DNA of 64,000 bases from positions 1-64,000 of the IMG/VR virus record IMGVR_UViG_3300042892_001725. One strand, written 5' to 3'. The notes under the pieces were generated by a model that made no database searches, was not told the origin of the DNA, and saw nothing but the letters and a program-made list of their open reading frames with translations. The translations under genes and the position numbers were made by a program. Origin of the DNA: a virus. Positions 1 to 7,799 of this stretch are shown one piece after another (position 1 is the stretch's first letter; the number at the start of each line of letters is the position of its first letter).

Positions 1-146
1 TCAACGTCTTTAATAGTGATATGTGGTCTAGCAGCCGACTCTACAAACCATTCGTTAATCCCTAATGTAGAAGGGAATCGTACAATAAACCTATTTTGTC
101 TTTTTGGTTCATACGGTATGGGCATTTTCATTAATAAATCAGCCAT
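1..146 (-). CDS. Tail tube protein (gp19-like), N-terminal fragment
   Basis: The reading frame starts with ATG at base 146 and runs off the left edge of the window, so only about 48 residues are visible. The segment NRFIVRFPSTLGINEWFVES (residues 18-37) has the pattern seen at the start of T4 gp19-type tail tube monomers, where this strand packs into the tube wall and the following residues contact the next ring. Its position downstream of the tail sheath gene on the same strand agrees with T4-like order, although here a HAD gene sits between them. A TATTTAT box lies 43 bases upstream. The opposite-strand frame over this segment is a shadow. Confidence is limited by truncation. Confidence 0.7.
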   Translation of the reverse strand, partial: MADLLMKMPIPYEPKRQNRFIVRFPSTLGINEWFVESAARPHITIKDV

Positions 147-189
147 TTTCTATTTGTTTTTTAATTTTTATTTTTTTATCTTGTTTATT

Positions 190-196
190 ATAAATA
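190..196 (-). promoter_or_regulatory. Putative late promoter box upstream of tail tube
   Basis: On the minus strand this reads TATTTAT followed by ATAATAAACAAG. It is one of a recurring set of TATTTAT boxes placed upstream of virion genes and resembles the T4 late promoter TATAAATA. It lies in an AT-rich gap (147-309) that otherwise shows no gene. Confidence 0.5.
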
Positions 197-309
197 TAAC
201 CTATTTAATTTTTTTCTCTTGACTTTTAGAATTAAAAAATCTATCATTCTAGAAATCCTAGTTTTTATATTAATAGTTTTTATTTATTAATTATTTTATA
301 ATAAATATT

Positions 310-1128
310 TTAATATTCTTTTTTAATTCCTCCTGCTGTTGAATATGTTTTAATTATATTCTCTGGGTCTTGCTCAAAATGTTTTTTCACTACATCCACA
401 TTTTTTAAGTCGTCATCTGAAAAACCTATCTTAGGGACAAAATAATTATTTATTTTATTTTTTAAGAAAGCTTTCTTTTGTATATGTTGAGACATCGCCT
501 TAACATATTGAACAAACTCTTTTAATGCGTTAATTTTACCTTGTTCCGGATTTGTTGCAGAACCCTCACCGTAACTTACCGGATAAAATCTACACAAGTC
601 TAAATATTCTCGAATCATTTCTCTTTTAGAGACATTTTCTTCATCCGCTAAATCACGATATTTTTCTAAATTTTTAACCAATTCGTCTGAATCAATCCCA
701 TTTGTATTTGACACAATATAATTGTAACAAGCCTCTTTTAATATTGAAGGTGTGTGTCCTCTAGCGGTAACAATTGAAAAAATTGAACCGTTATTAATTG
801 CCTCAACAAAATCATCCCAAGCCGGACCCGGTTTTGCGGTTATCGCATCAACAATAAATTGTTTATCACCCTTTACACCAAACCATCTAAAAGGGTCGTT
901 TGCAAACCCTACGATTGTGTGACCATCAAATTCTAAAGGTTCTTTTCCAACTTCTTCTCTGTAAGTTGCAAAATCTTCAGTAGACATTCCTACTTCGTCA
1001 CCTTCTTCATCTTTCAAGATTATCTTTGTTGGCATTGAAACAATGTTATCATCCCAATCAAACGCGTAATACTTTTCATCGGGGGCACCAAACTCGTCAA
1101 TACCTTCTTTTATTCTATTTTTTAACAT
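310..1128 (-). CDS. HAD-superfamily phosphatase-like protein
   Basis: A 272-residue protein with the hallmarks of the haloacid dehalogenase fold. Motif I is FDWDDN (Asp24 nucleophile, Asp26 acid/base), motif II is the Thr in SIVTARGHTPS (Thr121), a candidate motif III Lys lies in EQGKINALKEF (about residue 198), and motif IV is GFSDDD (Asp238-Asp240, metal binding). All catalytic positions look intact, so an active phosphatase or related phosphotransferase is likely; the substrate cannot be read from the sequence. The gene is placed between the tail sheath and tail tube genes on the same strand, an unusual place for an enzyme. It may be virion-associated or simply co-transcribed. Confidence 0.75.
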   Translation of the reverse strand: MLKNRIKEGIDEFGAPDEKYYAFDWDDNIVSMPTKIILKDEEGDEVGMSTEDFATYREEVGKEPLEFDGHTIVGFANDPFRWFGVKGDKQFIVDAITAKPGPAWDDFVEAINNGSIFSIVTARGHTPSILKEACYNYIVSNTNGIDSDELVKNLEKYRDLADEENVSKREMIREYLDLCRFYPVSYGEGSATNPEQGKINALKEFVQYVKAMSQHIQKKAFLKNKINNYFVPKIGFSDDDLKNVDVVKKHFEQDPENIIKTYSTAGGIKKEY

Positions 1129-1147
1129 ATCTTTATATTAAGGCTTA

Positions 1148-1176
1148 TTATGACCCACTATTACAATGGGTCATAA
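1148..1176. repeat. Perfect 10-bp inverted repeat (hairpin) between sheath and HAD genes
   Basis: TTATGACCCA (1148-1157) pairs with TGGGTCATAA (1167-1176) around a 9-base loop. It falls just after the sheath stop codon and before the next start. The T-rich side lies on the plus strand, so it is not a textbook terminator for the minus-strand transcript; it may be a processing or attenuation hairpin. Confidence 0.6.
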
Positions 1177-1185
1177 TTTTATTTA

Positions 1186-4100
1186 TTATATATTCTCGAA
1201 AGAAGCTCCTGTTGGAGTAATATAGAACGTAATGTCTATAAATTCTAACGATTTGGTTGGTTTGATGTAAATCTTACCTGTCATTTGATTTCTATCTAAA
1301 TCAGCCGTATCTGACGATACTGTAACTCGGAAATCATATAAACCTCTGTCTCTTCTGATAGCATCCAAGATAGGGTTAACCGCGTCTAAGAAGTCTTGTC
1401 TTACTTTTTGGTCGTTTTGTTCAAACAATAATCTTACAGATACCGCTGAAATCAATTTACGAGCTTGAAGTAATAATCTTCTTACGTTTATTCTATCAAG
1501 TGCCGATTGAGCCACTTGTAGTGTTTTATTACCCCAAATTACCGTCCCAACATCAGAGAAAGTTGCAATTGGATTGATACGTCCTTGGTAAAGGGTGTCT
1601 CTATCTTCTTGAGTAAGTTTCTTTCTCGCTTTGATTGCGTTTACGATACCTCTTGTGTAACCTGCCGCCGCGAACCAAGGGAAAGCGATGTTGTCGGTTA
1701 ACGCTAAGTTTCTAACAACTTCTGCCGTTGGTGGTAAGTAGATTTGTGTATTGTTAACACTATCTCTTGTTAATACCCAAGGGTAGTATGTTGCGGTATA
1801 GTTAGAGTCGACTCCTGTAGTTTCTAAGTTATTTATTGCCTCTTGAGGGTAAATTAAATCAGTTGCCAAGTTTACTGTTGGCATAAACAAATCAATATCC
1901 GGTGTTGTACAAACGTATAATGAGTCAGCTCTGTTAAATTCAATCATCTCAATCGCATCTTCAACTAAATCAGAATTATTAACATAATCAATACCCGGAG
2001 TAACAAATAAGTTAATATTCACCGCCTCAGGATTAGAGAATGTTTGTTGTCCTAATAAGTAAGCGTAATAATCGGTGTTTGCCCAATCAACATTATTTTT
2101 TCCAACAGTAATTTTCTTGAATGCTCCCCATCCTGTTGCCGTTGGATATTGTATACTTGTACAAGCCCCGTTTAAGTAACCTCTTCTACCTAATTTAAAT
2201 GTGTCGGTATTTGTTCTAGATTCTCTATAGATATCCCAACCATCAAATCCTCCTTGAACTAATAATGAGAATTTACGTGAATAAATTCTGTAATAAGGAC
2301 TAACTTCACTATCAGGGTCTGATGTAAATGGTGCGTCACCAACAAAGAATTCTGGGTTAGATGTTCCCGGATAAACAATTGATGATGCGTTAACATCCAT
2401 ATGGAATCCTCTTGTTTTATATGTCCAATCATTCCCTTCCACAGCTGTACATAAATCTAATGGTAATTGTTTACCTTTATATTGGAAGAAATCAGGGTCA
2501 TATCCTGCACCATATCCTGTAGAAATACCTAAGTAAGTTCTACGAACATTATCGCCCGGACTTTGGATTGCCAAGTTAGAACCTGAACTTAATCCAAATG
2601 GTGGGTCAAATACAACCTCTCCAGGGTAATCATATTTAGTTTTATAAATTGGGAACGGTGGTCTAGAAGTTGCGTAATTTCTAAATCTAAATCCTTGGAA
2701 ACCACAAGGTAACGCATCAATCGGTGCGTCCTCATTCATCTCAACCATAATGTATTTTGAGTTCAACGCGTATTCTCCATCGGCAGTACCAATTTTTTGT
2801 CCAACAAACGCATTATCCTGAGGATTCATCGAACAATTTGTGAATTTCTCAATAACAACAGGATTATTATCTGTGTCATAAAAATCTCTAACTAAAATAT
2901 CAAAAGTTAAATTACCAAATGACATATTTGCTATTGAAATTTTAACCTCAGTGTTAGCGTCATCACCATCAGAAACTGTTGTGAATCTGAATAGATTGTA
3001 TACTTTACTACCTCTTAATTCAGATACAACCCAAGGGGAAGACGGTGTTTGGTATTTTTCTAAATAAAACGCTATCGAAGACATATCGTTATTACTGTTA
3101 TTAGCTCTTGGTAATCCAACTAAATTACAATTAATACCTCTAATATAACCTTTATTATAACCATAGTTTAATAATGTTTGAAATCTCTCTTCTACAAATA
3201 ATGGAACCGTAGTTCTTGGTTTTGCAAAGTTTGAAGAACCAAATACTTTTGGTAAATATTTAGAATCTGACTCACTAAATGAGGTTTCAAAGAAAAATGT
3301 ATTATTATCCTTATCAGTTATGTTTAAACCAAATTCAGAATAAGGATTTTTACCAATACTTGAGTATCCACCTGTACAATTCATTGTTACATCGGTCACA
3401 TCATTTACTTGATAAGTTGGTCCATCACTACCCGCACCATAAGTCGCAATACCTCTTGAACGAAGTGTTGCAAGAATTAAATCGTCAAAGTCTGTATAAG
3501 ATGTTCCTGTATAAACATAAACAGAACCTCTAACACTACCCGTATAACAAGTTTTAATTGAACCTGAAGTATAGTTTCCAGTATTACCTGATGTTAGTGG
3601 GTTACAAGGATTTTGTATTTCAACGGTTACGTTAAAAGATGTTCCTGTTGAACTACCATCGTTAGGTATTAAAAGATATGTAACAGCACCTGTTGAAAAA
3701 TTAACAACCGATACATTACTAGTTTGTGCTGATAAATTTACCGTTACACCTGTACAACAAGCACTAAACGTTGGAACAATAGTTGATAAATTTGTTCCTG
3801 AAAAAGTCGCAAAAGGTAAAACAACACTAATTGTGCTGTTATTGTAATTAATACTTCCTGCAACACCAAGAACACTAAATGAATAGAAAGATGAACAATT
3901 TGATGATGTAGAACTTTGTCCAAGAGTATCGATTACCGTATAGTAAGAACTACCTGTATAACTACCATTATTATTATCAAATAATGCGTAATACCAAGGG
4001 TCATTCTCTGGAGCAGTATAATCAGCTAAATGTGAATCAACATTGTTTACGTCGAATACGTTTGTTACGTTTGTATAACCTATTGAAACTAAATTATCGT

Positions 4101-4779
4101 AATCATCACCTAATATTGTACCATAACAGTATAATGAGGTTGCTGAAGTTGATAAAGTTGTTGAGGAAACAATAACATTGAAAACTTGTTGTTGGAAATC
4201 TGAAATTATTGTTGACGATGTTCCGTTAAAATTTTCATAAGTTTCATTAAATTTATTTGTTATTATCGATTCATCACCTGTAAATGCACCAAAGACAACT
4301 GAACTTATATCATTATTACATCCGGTAAACGGTAATGTGAATGAATATTCCGTATATCCTGTACATATAGATTCACATGATGTAAAATCATATGTACTAC
4401 CTGAACAGTCAAAATCAACTGTTGTTTTATCAACATTCGCTATCGTTCTAAAAGACCAAGATGGTCCCGCGTCATATCCTGACAATCCCAAAATTCTTGT
4501 AACAAACAATTGATTTGATTGTTGTAAATAAGATTTTGCGATATACGAAGCTTCATACTTCGGTATTTGTGTATTAATAAACTTTTCAGGGGATGTTCCT
4601 CCAAAAAAAGTTGAGAATTCATCGAAATTTCGTATAAAGATAGGTTCGAATGCTGGTCCTTTTTGTGTTTCACCAACAATACCTAATGTGGTTACCCCCA
4701 CACTTTGTGCTACGAAACTTAAATCAACTTCGGAAGTATATACCCCGGGAGATACGAATACTTTGCTGTTTGTTGCCAT
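1186..4779 (-). CDS. Contractile tail sheath protein (gp18-like) with large insertion
   Basis: A 1197-residue subunit of the contractile sheath that surrounds the tail tube. The N terminus (VFVSPGVYTSEVDLS, then GVTTLGIVGETQKGPAF) and the C terminus (NPILDAIRRDRGLYDFRV, then DRNQMTGKIYIKPTKSLEFI) are the conserved arms that interlock sheath subunits. It is nearly twice the size of T4 gp18. The extra mass sits in the middle (about residues 115-420) and includes a segment at about 298-388 whose pattern (FSVLGVAGSI, then SVVLPFATFS, then TVEIQ) resembles DUF5018-type Ig-like domains of Bacteroidota surface proteins. This insert would project from the sheath surface. A TATTTAT box lies 31 bases upstream. 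The sheath assignment is secure; the domain name of the insert is an inference. Confidence 0.93.
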   Translation of the reverse strand: MATNSKVFVSPGVYTSEVDLSFVAQSVGVTTLGIVGETQKGPAFEPIFIRNFDEFSTFFGGTSPEKFINTQIPKYEASYIAKSYLQQSNQLFVTRILGLSGYDAGPSWSFRTIANVDKTTVDFDCSGSTYDFTSCESICTGYTEYSFTLPFTGCNNDISSVVFGAFTGDESIITNKFNETYENFNGTSSTIISDFQQQVFNVIVSSTTLSTSATSLYCYGTILGDDYDNLVSIGYTNVTNVFDVNNVDSHLADYTAPENDPWYYALFDNNNGSYTGSSYYTVIDTLGQSSTSSNCSSFYSFSVLGVAGSINYNNSTISVVLPFATFSGTNLSTIVPTFSACCTGVTVNLSAQTSNVSVVNFSTGAVTYLLIPNDGSSTGTSFNVTVEIQNPCNPLTSGNTGNYTSGSIKTCYTGSVRGSVYVYTGTSYTDFDDLILATLRSRGIATYGAGSDGPTYQVNDVTDVTMNCTGGYSSIGKNPYSEFGLNITDKDNNTFFFETSFSESDSKYLPKVFGSSNFAKPRTTVPLFVEERFQTLLNYGYNKGYIRGINCNLVGLPRANNSNNDMSSIAFYLEKYQTPSSPWVVSELRGSKVYNLFRFTTVSDGDDANTEVKISIANMSFGNLTFDILVRDFYDTDNNPVVIEKFTNCSMNPQDNAFVGQKIGTADGEYALNSKYIMVEMNEDAPIDALPCGFQGFRFRNYATSRPPFPIYKTKYDYPGEVVFDPPFGLSSGSNLAIQSPGDNVRRTYLGISTGYGAGYDPDFFQYKGKQLPLDLCTAVEGNDWTYKTRGFHMDVNASSIVYPGTSNPEFFVGDAPFTSDPDSEVSPYYRIYSRKFSLLVQGGFDGWDIYRESRTNTDTFKLGRRGYLNGACTSIQYPTATGWGAFKKITVGKNNVDWANTDYYAYLLGQQTFSNPEAVNINLFVTPGIDYVNNSDLVEDAIEMIEFNRADSLYVCTTPDIDLFMPTVNLATDLIYPQEAINNLETTGVDSNYTATYYPWVLTRDSVNNTQIYLPPTAEVVRNLALTDNIAFPWFAAAGYTRGIVNAIKARKKLTQEDRDTLYQGRINPIATFSDVGTVIWGNKTLQVAQSALDRINVRRLLLQARKLISAVSVRLLFEQNDQKVRQDFLDAVNPILDAIRRDRGLYDFRVTVSSDTADLDRNQMTGKIYIKPTKSLEFIDITFYITPTGASFENI

Positions 4780-4810
4780 TAGTTTGTTTTGTTTATAATT
4801 TTATTTATAT

Positions 4811-4817
4811 ATAAATA
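4811..4817 (-). promoter_or_regulatory. Putative late promoter box upstream of tail sheath
   Basis: The minus strand reads AATATTTATATATAAATAAAA, 31 bases before the sheath start codon. It matches the recurrent TATTTAT box with an A-rich downstream side. Confidence 0.55.
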
Positions 4818-4853
4818 TTAAAAAAAAATCAAAATACTTTACTTCGTAGCAAC

Positions 4854-4860
4854 TATTTAT
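4854..4860 (+). promoter_or_regulatory. Putative late-type promoter box upstream of small RHH gene
   Basis: The plus strand reads ACTATTTATATTTTAGGG, 36 bases before the ATG at 4897. It is back-to-back with the sheath box at 4811-4817, making a divergent promoter pair. Confidence 0.4.
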
Positions 4861-4896
4861 ATTTTAGGGAGATTATTTTCTACCTTTTTTCTACTT

Positions 4897-5061
4897 ATGG
4901 ATAAAGACATCAAAAAGATTAAAAATTTAAAGATATCGGTGGAGACACACGAGATTCTTAAAACTTACTGTGAAAAGAAAGGTATTAAAATGTATCGGTT
5001 CTTAGAAAGACTTATTATTGAAAAATGTAAACCGACTAAAGATATCTATGGGGAAGACTAA
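4897..5061 (+). CDS. Small ribbon-helix-helix (Arc/CopG-like) protein
   Basis: A 54-residue reading frame from ATG at 4897 to TAA at 5059-5061. The core LKISVETHEILKTYCEKKGI then MYRFLERLIIEKC has the ribbon-helix-helix layout: one short beta strand with alternating polar and hydrophobic residues, then two amphipathic helices, as in Arc, MetJ and CopG. Such proteins bind DNA as dimers. It is the only plus-strand gene among minus-strand tail genes, and its last four bases overlap the end of the convergent gene at 5058. I infer a small phage transcription regulator, with the target unknown. It is shorter than usual gene-finder cut-offs and easily missed. Confidence 0.68.
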   Translation: MDKDIKKIKNLKISVETHEILKTYCEKKGIKMYRFLERLIIEKCKPTKDIYGED

Positions 5062-6092
5062 AGTATCTTATCAATAAATTGAATTGTTGATTCTAATGAG
5101 TCATCTTTCTTAACAATATTTAACCTTAATACGTCTCCGGAGTTAATTTGTATTAACTCTAAATCAGAACCATAGTAATCATCATTGATATACACATCAA
5201 ATGATTCAACATTTATTGTTTCACCAATTTTAATATCAACAATGTAACTAAACAATTGTGTTAACGTATTATTACCAACAACAAACAATGCTTGACTACC
5301 AAGACCGGTTTCGTCATTTTGTTTCCGACCACGCTTAGTTGTTTTTTTTTCTATTTCAACAACTTGTAAAACTCTTGTTATTGCCGGGGAAACTTCAAAC
5401 TCATCTTCATCAATTAAAAACCCTAACATTGTAAATTCATAACTTTGTATGTAGTATTTTCTTTTCTCAACATCAACAACAGATTCATCAGTAATCGCAC
5501 CCATAACAATTGGAATGTAATGTCCTTTGATTACCGCATAGGCTTGTCTTGATGCAAATTTTTCTAAAATAACCTGATTAAGTTTATTTAACTCTCTCAT
5601 TCTGTTACAAATAATTTTAACAGAATATGTTATATCAACCGGAACGGGTTGAGGTATTGTATAAACATCCATCCCATTTCTTTGTCCATCCCAAGTAGGT
5701 ACTTGAGCGTAAAAATATTGTCTTCTATTTGGAATATTATACATAAGAGCCGGGTTAGTCCCAAATTTAACCTCCGGGATTCTAATTGTTGTAATAAAAG
5801 GAGGTTCCGTGTTTTTATCAATATTTTGGAAATTCCAAGTTTCAGTAAACTGAGCCCAATTTTGTGTGGTAACAATAATATCAACGGTTGGTATTGTTTT
5901 ACCCTCAACCACCACTTTTAAATCATCTCTAACAAAATCTAAAAAACCTCTATCTAAATCGGCATGCAATAAAGATTTTGGAAGATAAGTTCCGTCTTTA
6001 TTGATTTTATCCAAAAGTTCTTCTCTTCTTGGTAAAAGAGTTTTGGACTCCGTTAGTGGTATATTTTTCTTTATTTTACTTGGTAAACCCAT
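5058..6092 (-). CDS. Conserved virion structural protein, possible tail terminator (gp15-like)
   Basis: A 344-residue protein just upstream of the sheath gene. Residues 1-235 form one domain with VDIIVTTQNWAQFTETWNF, PVPVDITYSVKIICNRMREL and YYIQSYEFTMLGFLIDEDEF. The last two blocks resemble the beta-alpha arrangement of tail-terminator and sheath-stabiliser proteins, in which two helices cross a beta sheet. A basic linker (KKTTKRGRKQND) joins a C-terminal beta-rich domain of about 85 residues. Position supports a tail-completion role, but I cannot prove homology to T4 gp15 by eye; treat that name as a hypothesis. A TATTTAT box lies 15 bases upstream. Confidence 0.5.
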   Translation of the reverse strand: MGLPSKIKKNIPLTESKTLLPRREELLDKINKDGTYLPKSLLHADLDRGFLDFVRDDLKVVVEGKTIPTVDIIVTTQNWAQFTETWNFQNIDKNTEPPFITTIRIPEVKFGTNPALMYNIPNRRQYFYAQVPTWDGQRNGMDVYTIPQPVPVDITYSVKIICNRMRELNKLNQVILEKFASRQAYAVIKGHYIPIVMGAITDESVVDVEKRKYYIQSYEFTMLGFLIDEDEFEVSPAITRVLQVVEIEKKTTKRGRKQNDETGLGSQALFVVGNNTLTQLFSYIVDIKIGETINVESFDVYINDDYYGSDLELIQINSGDVLRLNIVKKDDSLESTIQFIDKIL

Positions 6093-6093
6093 T

Positions 6094-6540
6094 TTATTGT
6101 TTTGTTATAAATATTTTGTTTCTTGAATTTATCATTTCTACCTCACCGGCTCTATATATAGGTTCTTCGGTGTCTTTCATAACGTAAGAGTTGTATTTGT
6201 ATGGGTTGTAAGTCACAATATTACTATTTGGTTCGGTTGGTAGGTTTTCACAAGGATATTTACAATAATCCATCAATGTTCCAATCACAAATGAATGAAC
6301 ATTCTTTCTTTTCTCTTTTATTACCTTTTCTCTTCCTCCCGGTCTAACTCTAAACTCAACATCACTTAGTTTGACGTAATCAGAATGATTAACAACTAAA
6401 CCTTTATATATTATTGAAAAAGTGTGTTTATGTAGATTATAATAAATCATAACTTTTTTACCGATGTAATCCTTTTCTTCATCATTTGAAACATCTTCAA
6501 AGATTCTGTTTGCTTGTGATTCTGTTATTAATACTTTCAT
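6094..6540 (-). CDS. Hypothetical protein with MKVLITES leader
   Basis: A 148-residue protein I do not recognise. It opens with MKVLITESQANRIFEDV, nearly the same first seven residues as its neighbour at 6543-6944. The I-T-E in this leader fits the (L/I)-x-E cleavage rule of T4-type prohead proteases, and the leader resembles T4 internal-protein targeting sequences (MKTYQEFIAEA-like). The rest is a mixed, basic domain (VEFRVRPGGREKVIKEKRKN) with two Cys in YCKYPCENLP. I infer a packaged or head-associated protein with low certainty. The gene is almost contiguous with both neighbours and probably co-transcribed. Confidence 0.6.
   Translation of the reverse strand: MKVLITESQANRIFEDVSNDEEKDYIGKKVMIYYNLHKHTFSIIYKGLVVNHSDYVKLSDVEFRVRPGGREKVIKEKRKNVHSFVIGTLMDYCKYPCENLPTEPNSNIVTYNPYKYNSYVMKDTEEPIYRAGEVEMINSRNKIFITKQ
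6107..6113 (-). promoter_or_regulatory. Putative late promoter box upstream of 5058-6092
   Basis: The minus strand reads AATATTTATAACAAAACAA, 15 bases before the start codon, inside the last codons of the preceding gene. Confidence 0.5.
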
Positions 6541-6542
6541 TA

Positions 6543-6944
6543 TTAGTAATATGTTGTTACCGTTTTAACGGGTAAATTAAAATTATCTTGAAACCATTTT
6601 TTCATTGGTCCCTTCCAATGGTTACCAAACATAGAGTCTAAATGTTCGGAATATTCACCTGTTACATCTAATGTTGGTGCATCATCTTTAAATGGTTTAG
6701 CTGATGGTTCGTCACTATAATATTCTACTTCTAAATAATAAAAAATAACATCACTATCTTCTTCACCTTCCCAATCTCCATTATAGAAAATTAATAAGTT
6801 TTCATTTTCATTATAATCAACTAAATCACCATCCTCACCGTCATCCATACCATAAGTCCAATGAATATCGTCTTTATTAAAATCTCCTTCGATATATGAA
6901 TATATTGAATCAAATAATTTATTTTCTGTTATTAATACTTTCAT
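6543..6944 (-). CDS. Hypothetical acidic protein with MKVLITEN leader
   Basis: A 133-residue, strongly acidic protein (for example GMDDGEDGDLVDYNENEN and GDWEGEEDSD). The N terminus MKVLITENKLFDSIYSYIEG repeats the MKVLITE leader of the neighbouring gene, while the remainder is unrelated by eye. That pattern, one short leader on different bodies, is what a targeting peptide would look like. The acidic, aromatic body could mimic DNA or bind a basic partner, but this is speculation. Its end overlaps the preceding start by one base, a sign of translational coupling. Confidence 0.6.
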   Translation of the reverse strand: MKVLITENKLFDSIYSYIEGDFNKDDIHWTYGMDDGEDGDLVDYNENENLLIFYNGDWEGEEDSDVIFYYLEVEYYSDEPSAKPFKDDAPTLDVTGEYSEHLDSMFGNHWKGPMKKWFQDNFNLPVKTVTTYY

Positions 6945-7456
6945 TATAACCCTCTAAATTCGTTATTTGTAACCGGTGACGCCATAATTGTTCTATAGAA
7001 TGGTTTGTATCCACCCAAAGTATGTTTGTTGTCAGAAGTAACCCTTCCATCATTATTAACCGTGTAATATCTTACTTTGTCTTCTGTTTCGTAGTATCCG
7101 ATATAATCACCATAACTAATCTCCACCTCTAACTCATCCAAATCTCTTTGATAAACAGATACTTTCATATTACCCGGCTCCATTTGGTCAATTTTAGAAT
7201 TACCTAAATATTTGTTCTCAGGGGCCATAATTTGAACATATCCTTTGAACTCCACCGGTGGTAAAAATTTGATACCGTCAGATACCGTCTCACCATAAAC
7301 ATCGTCCGTTTTGGTCTTATATCTATCAACACGATATAGAACTAATGTAAAGTTCATATCCCCGTGTAACCATTCGGTCCCAAAGTCTTGTTCTAACTTG
7401 AAATCCTCCGCTCCAAAGAACTTACCTATCCTTGTAATTGGTACTTTATTATCCAT
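6944..7456 (-). CDS. Hypothetical beta-rich protein, possible virion component
   Basis: A 170-residue protein beginning MDNKVPITRIGKFFGAEDF. Alternating beta-strand patterns dominate (FTLVLYRVDRYKTKTDDVYG, EFKGYVQIMAPENKYLG, DELEVEISYGDYIGYYETED). The composition and its place upstream of the tail genes on the same strand suggest a neck or head-tail joining component. I do not recognise a specific family. Start and stop abut neighbouring genes closely, consistent with an operon running toward the sheath. Confidence 0.55.
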   Translation of the reverse strand: MDNKVPITRIGKFFGAEDFKLEQDFGTEWLHGDMNFTLVLYRVDRYKTKTDDVYGETVSDGIKFLPPVEFKGYVQIMAPENKYLGNSKIDQMEPGNMKVSVYQRDLDELEVEISYGDYIGYYETEDKVRYYTVNNDGRVTSDNKHTLGGYKPFYRTIMASPVTNNEFRGL

Positions 7457-7463
7457 ATTGTTT

Positions 7464-7781
7464 TTATCTATTATAAAAATTTTCGTTTCTTGTTCCGGAT
7501 TGGTTGATATACACTTTTAATCCAAAATAATCTTTTAAATCTTTTGTTATATGATGATTCCATTCGTCTCTGTAACGAACAGGAATTAAATTTTTGTCGT
7601 TAGCTTTCAAATATTTACTATCATCAGGAACAACATAAGTTATTTTCATATAATATTCGCTCTCATCTCCTACGGGAGTTATTTCAAACGCAATCTTTGA
7701 GACCCCTTCAGGTTTTGATATATTTAGATATCGTCTAATTAACTTTGTATCCCGGTCAAGATTTATTGGTTTGTTGTTCAT
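7464..7781 (-). CDS. Hypothetical protein, first gene of the tail operon
   Basis: A 105-residue protein starting MNNKPINLDRDTKLIRRYLN. It has a short alpha segment and then beta strands (KIAFEITPVGDESEYYMKITYVV). No family is recognised. It is divergent from the helicase gene at 7800 with only 18 bases between start codons, so both promoters must overlap this spacer or lie in the flanking coding sequence. An ATAAATA element lies at 7786-7792, unusually close to the start. Confidence 0.55.
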   Translation of the reverse strand: MNNKPINLDRDTKLIRRYLNISKPEGVSKIAFEITPVGDESEYYMKITYVVPDDSKYLKANDKNLIPVRYRDEWNHHITKDLKDYFGLKVYINQSGTRNENFYNR

Positions 7782-7799
7782 ATTGATAAATATTATAAA

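Noticed and set aside
16-222. Plus-strand 68-residue frame at the left edge
   Set aside because: It is antisense to the tail tube start and its translation is low-complexity Phe/Ile; the minus frame has clear tail tube similarity.
147-309. tRNA or small RNA gene in the gap before the tail tube
   Set aside because: No cloverleaf or conserved TTC loop was found; the gap is simply AT-rich with promoter-like boxes. The same holds for the gaps at 4780-4896 and 14848-14972.
7786-7792. Late box for the gene at 7464-7781
   Set aside because: ATAAATA is present but only four bases from the start codon in an AT-rich divergent spacer; it may be chance.
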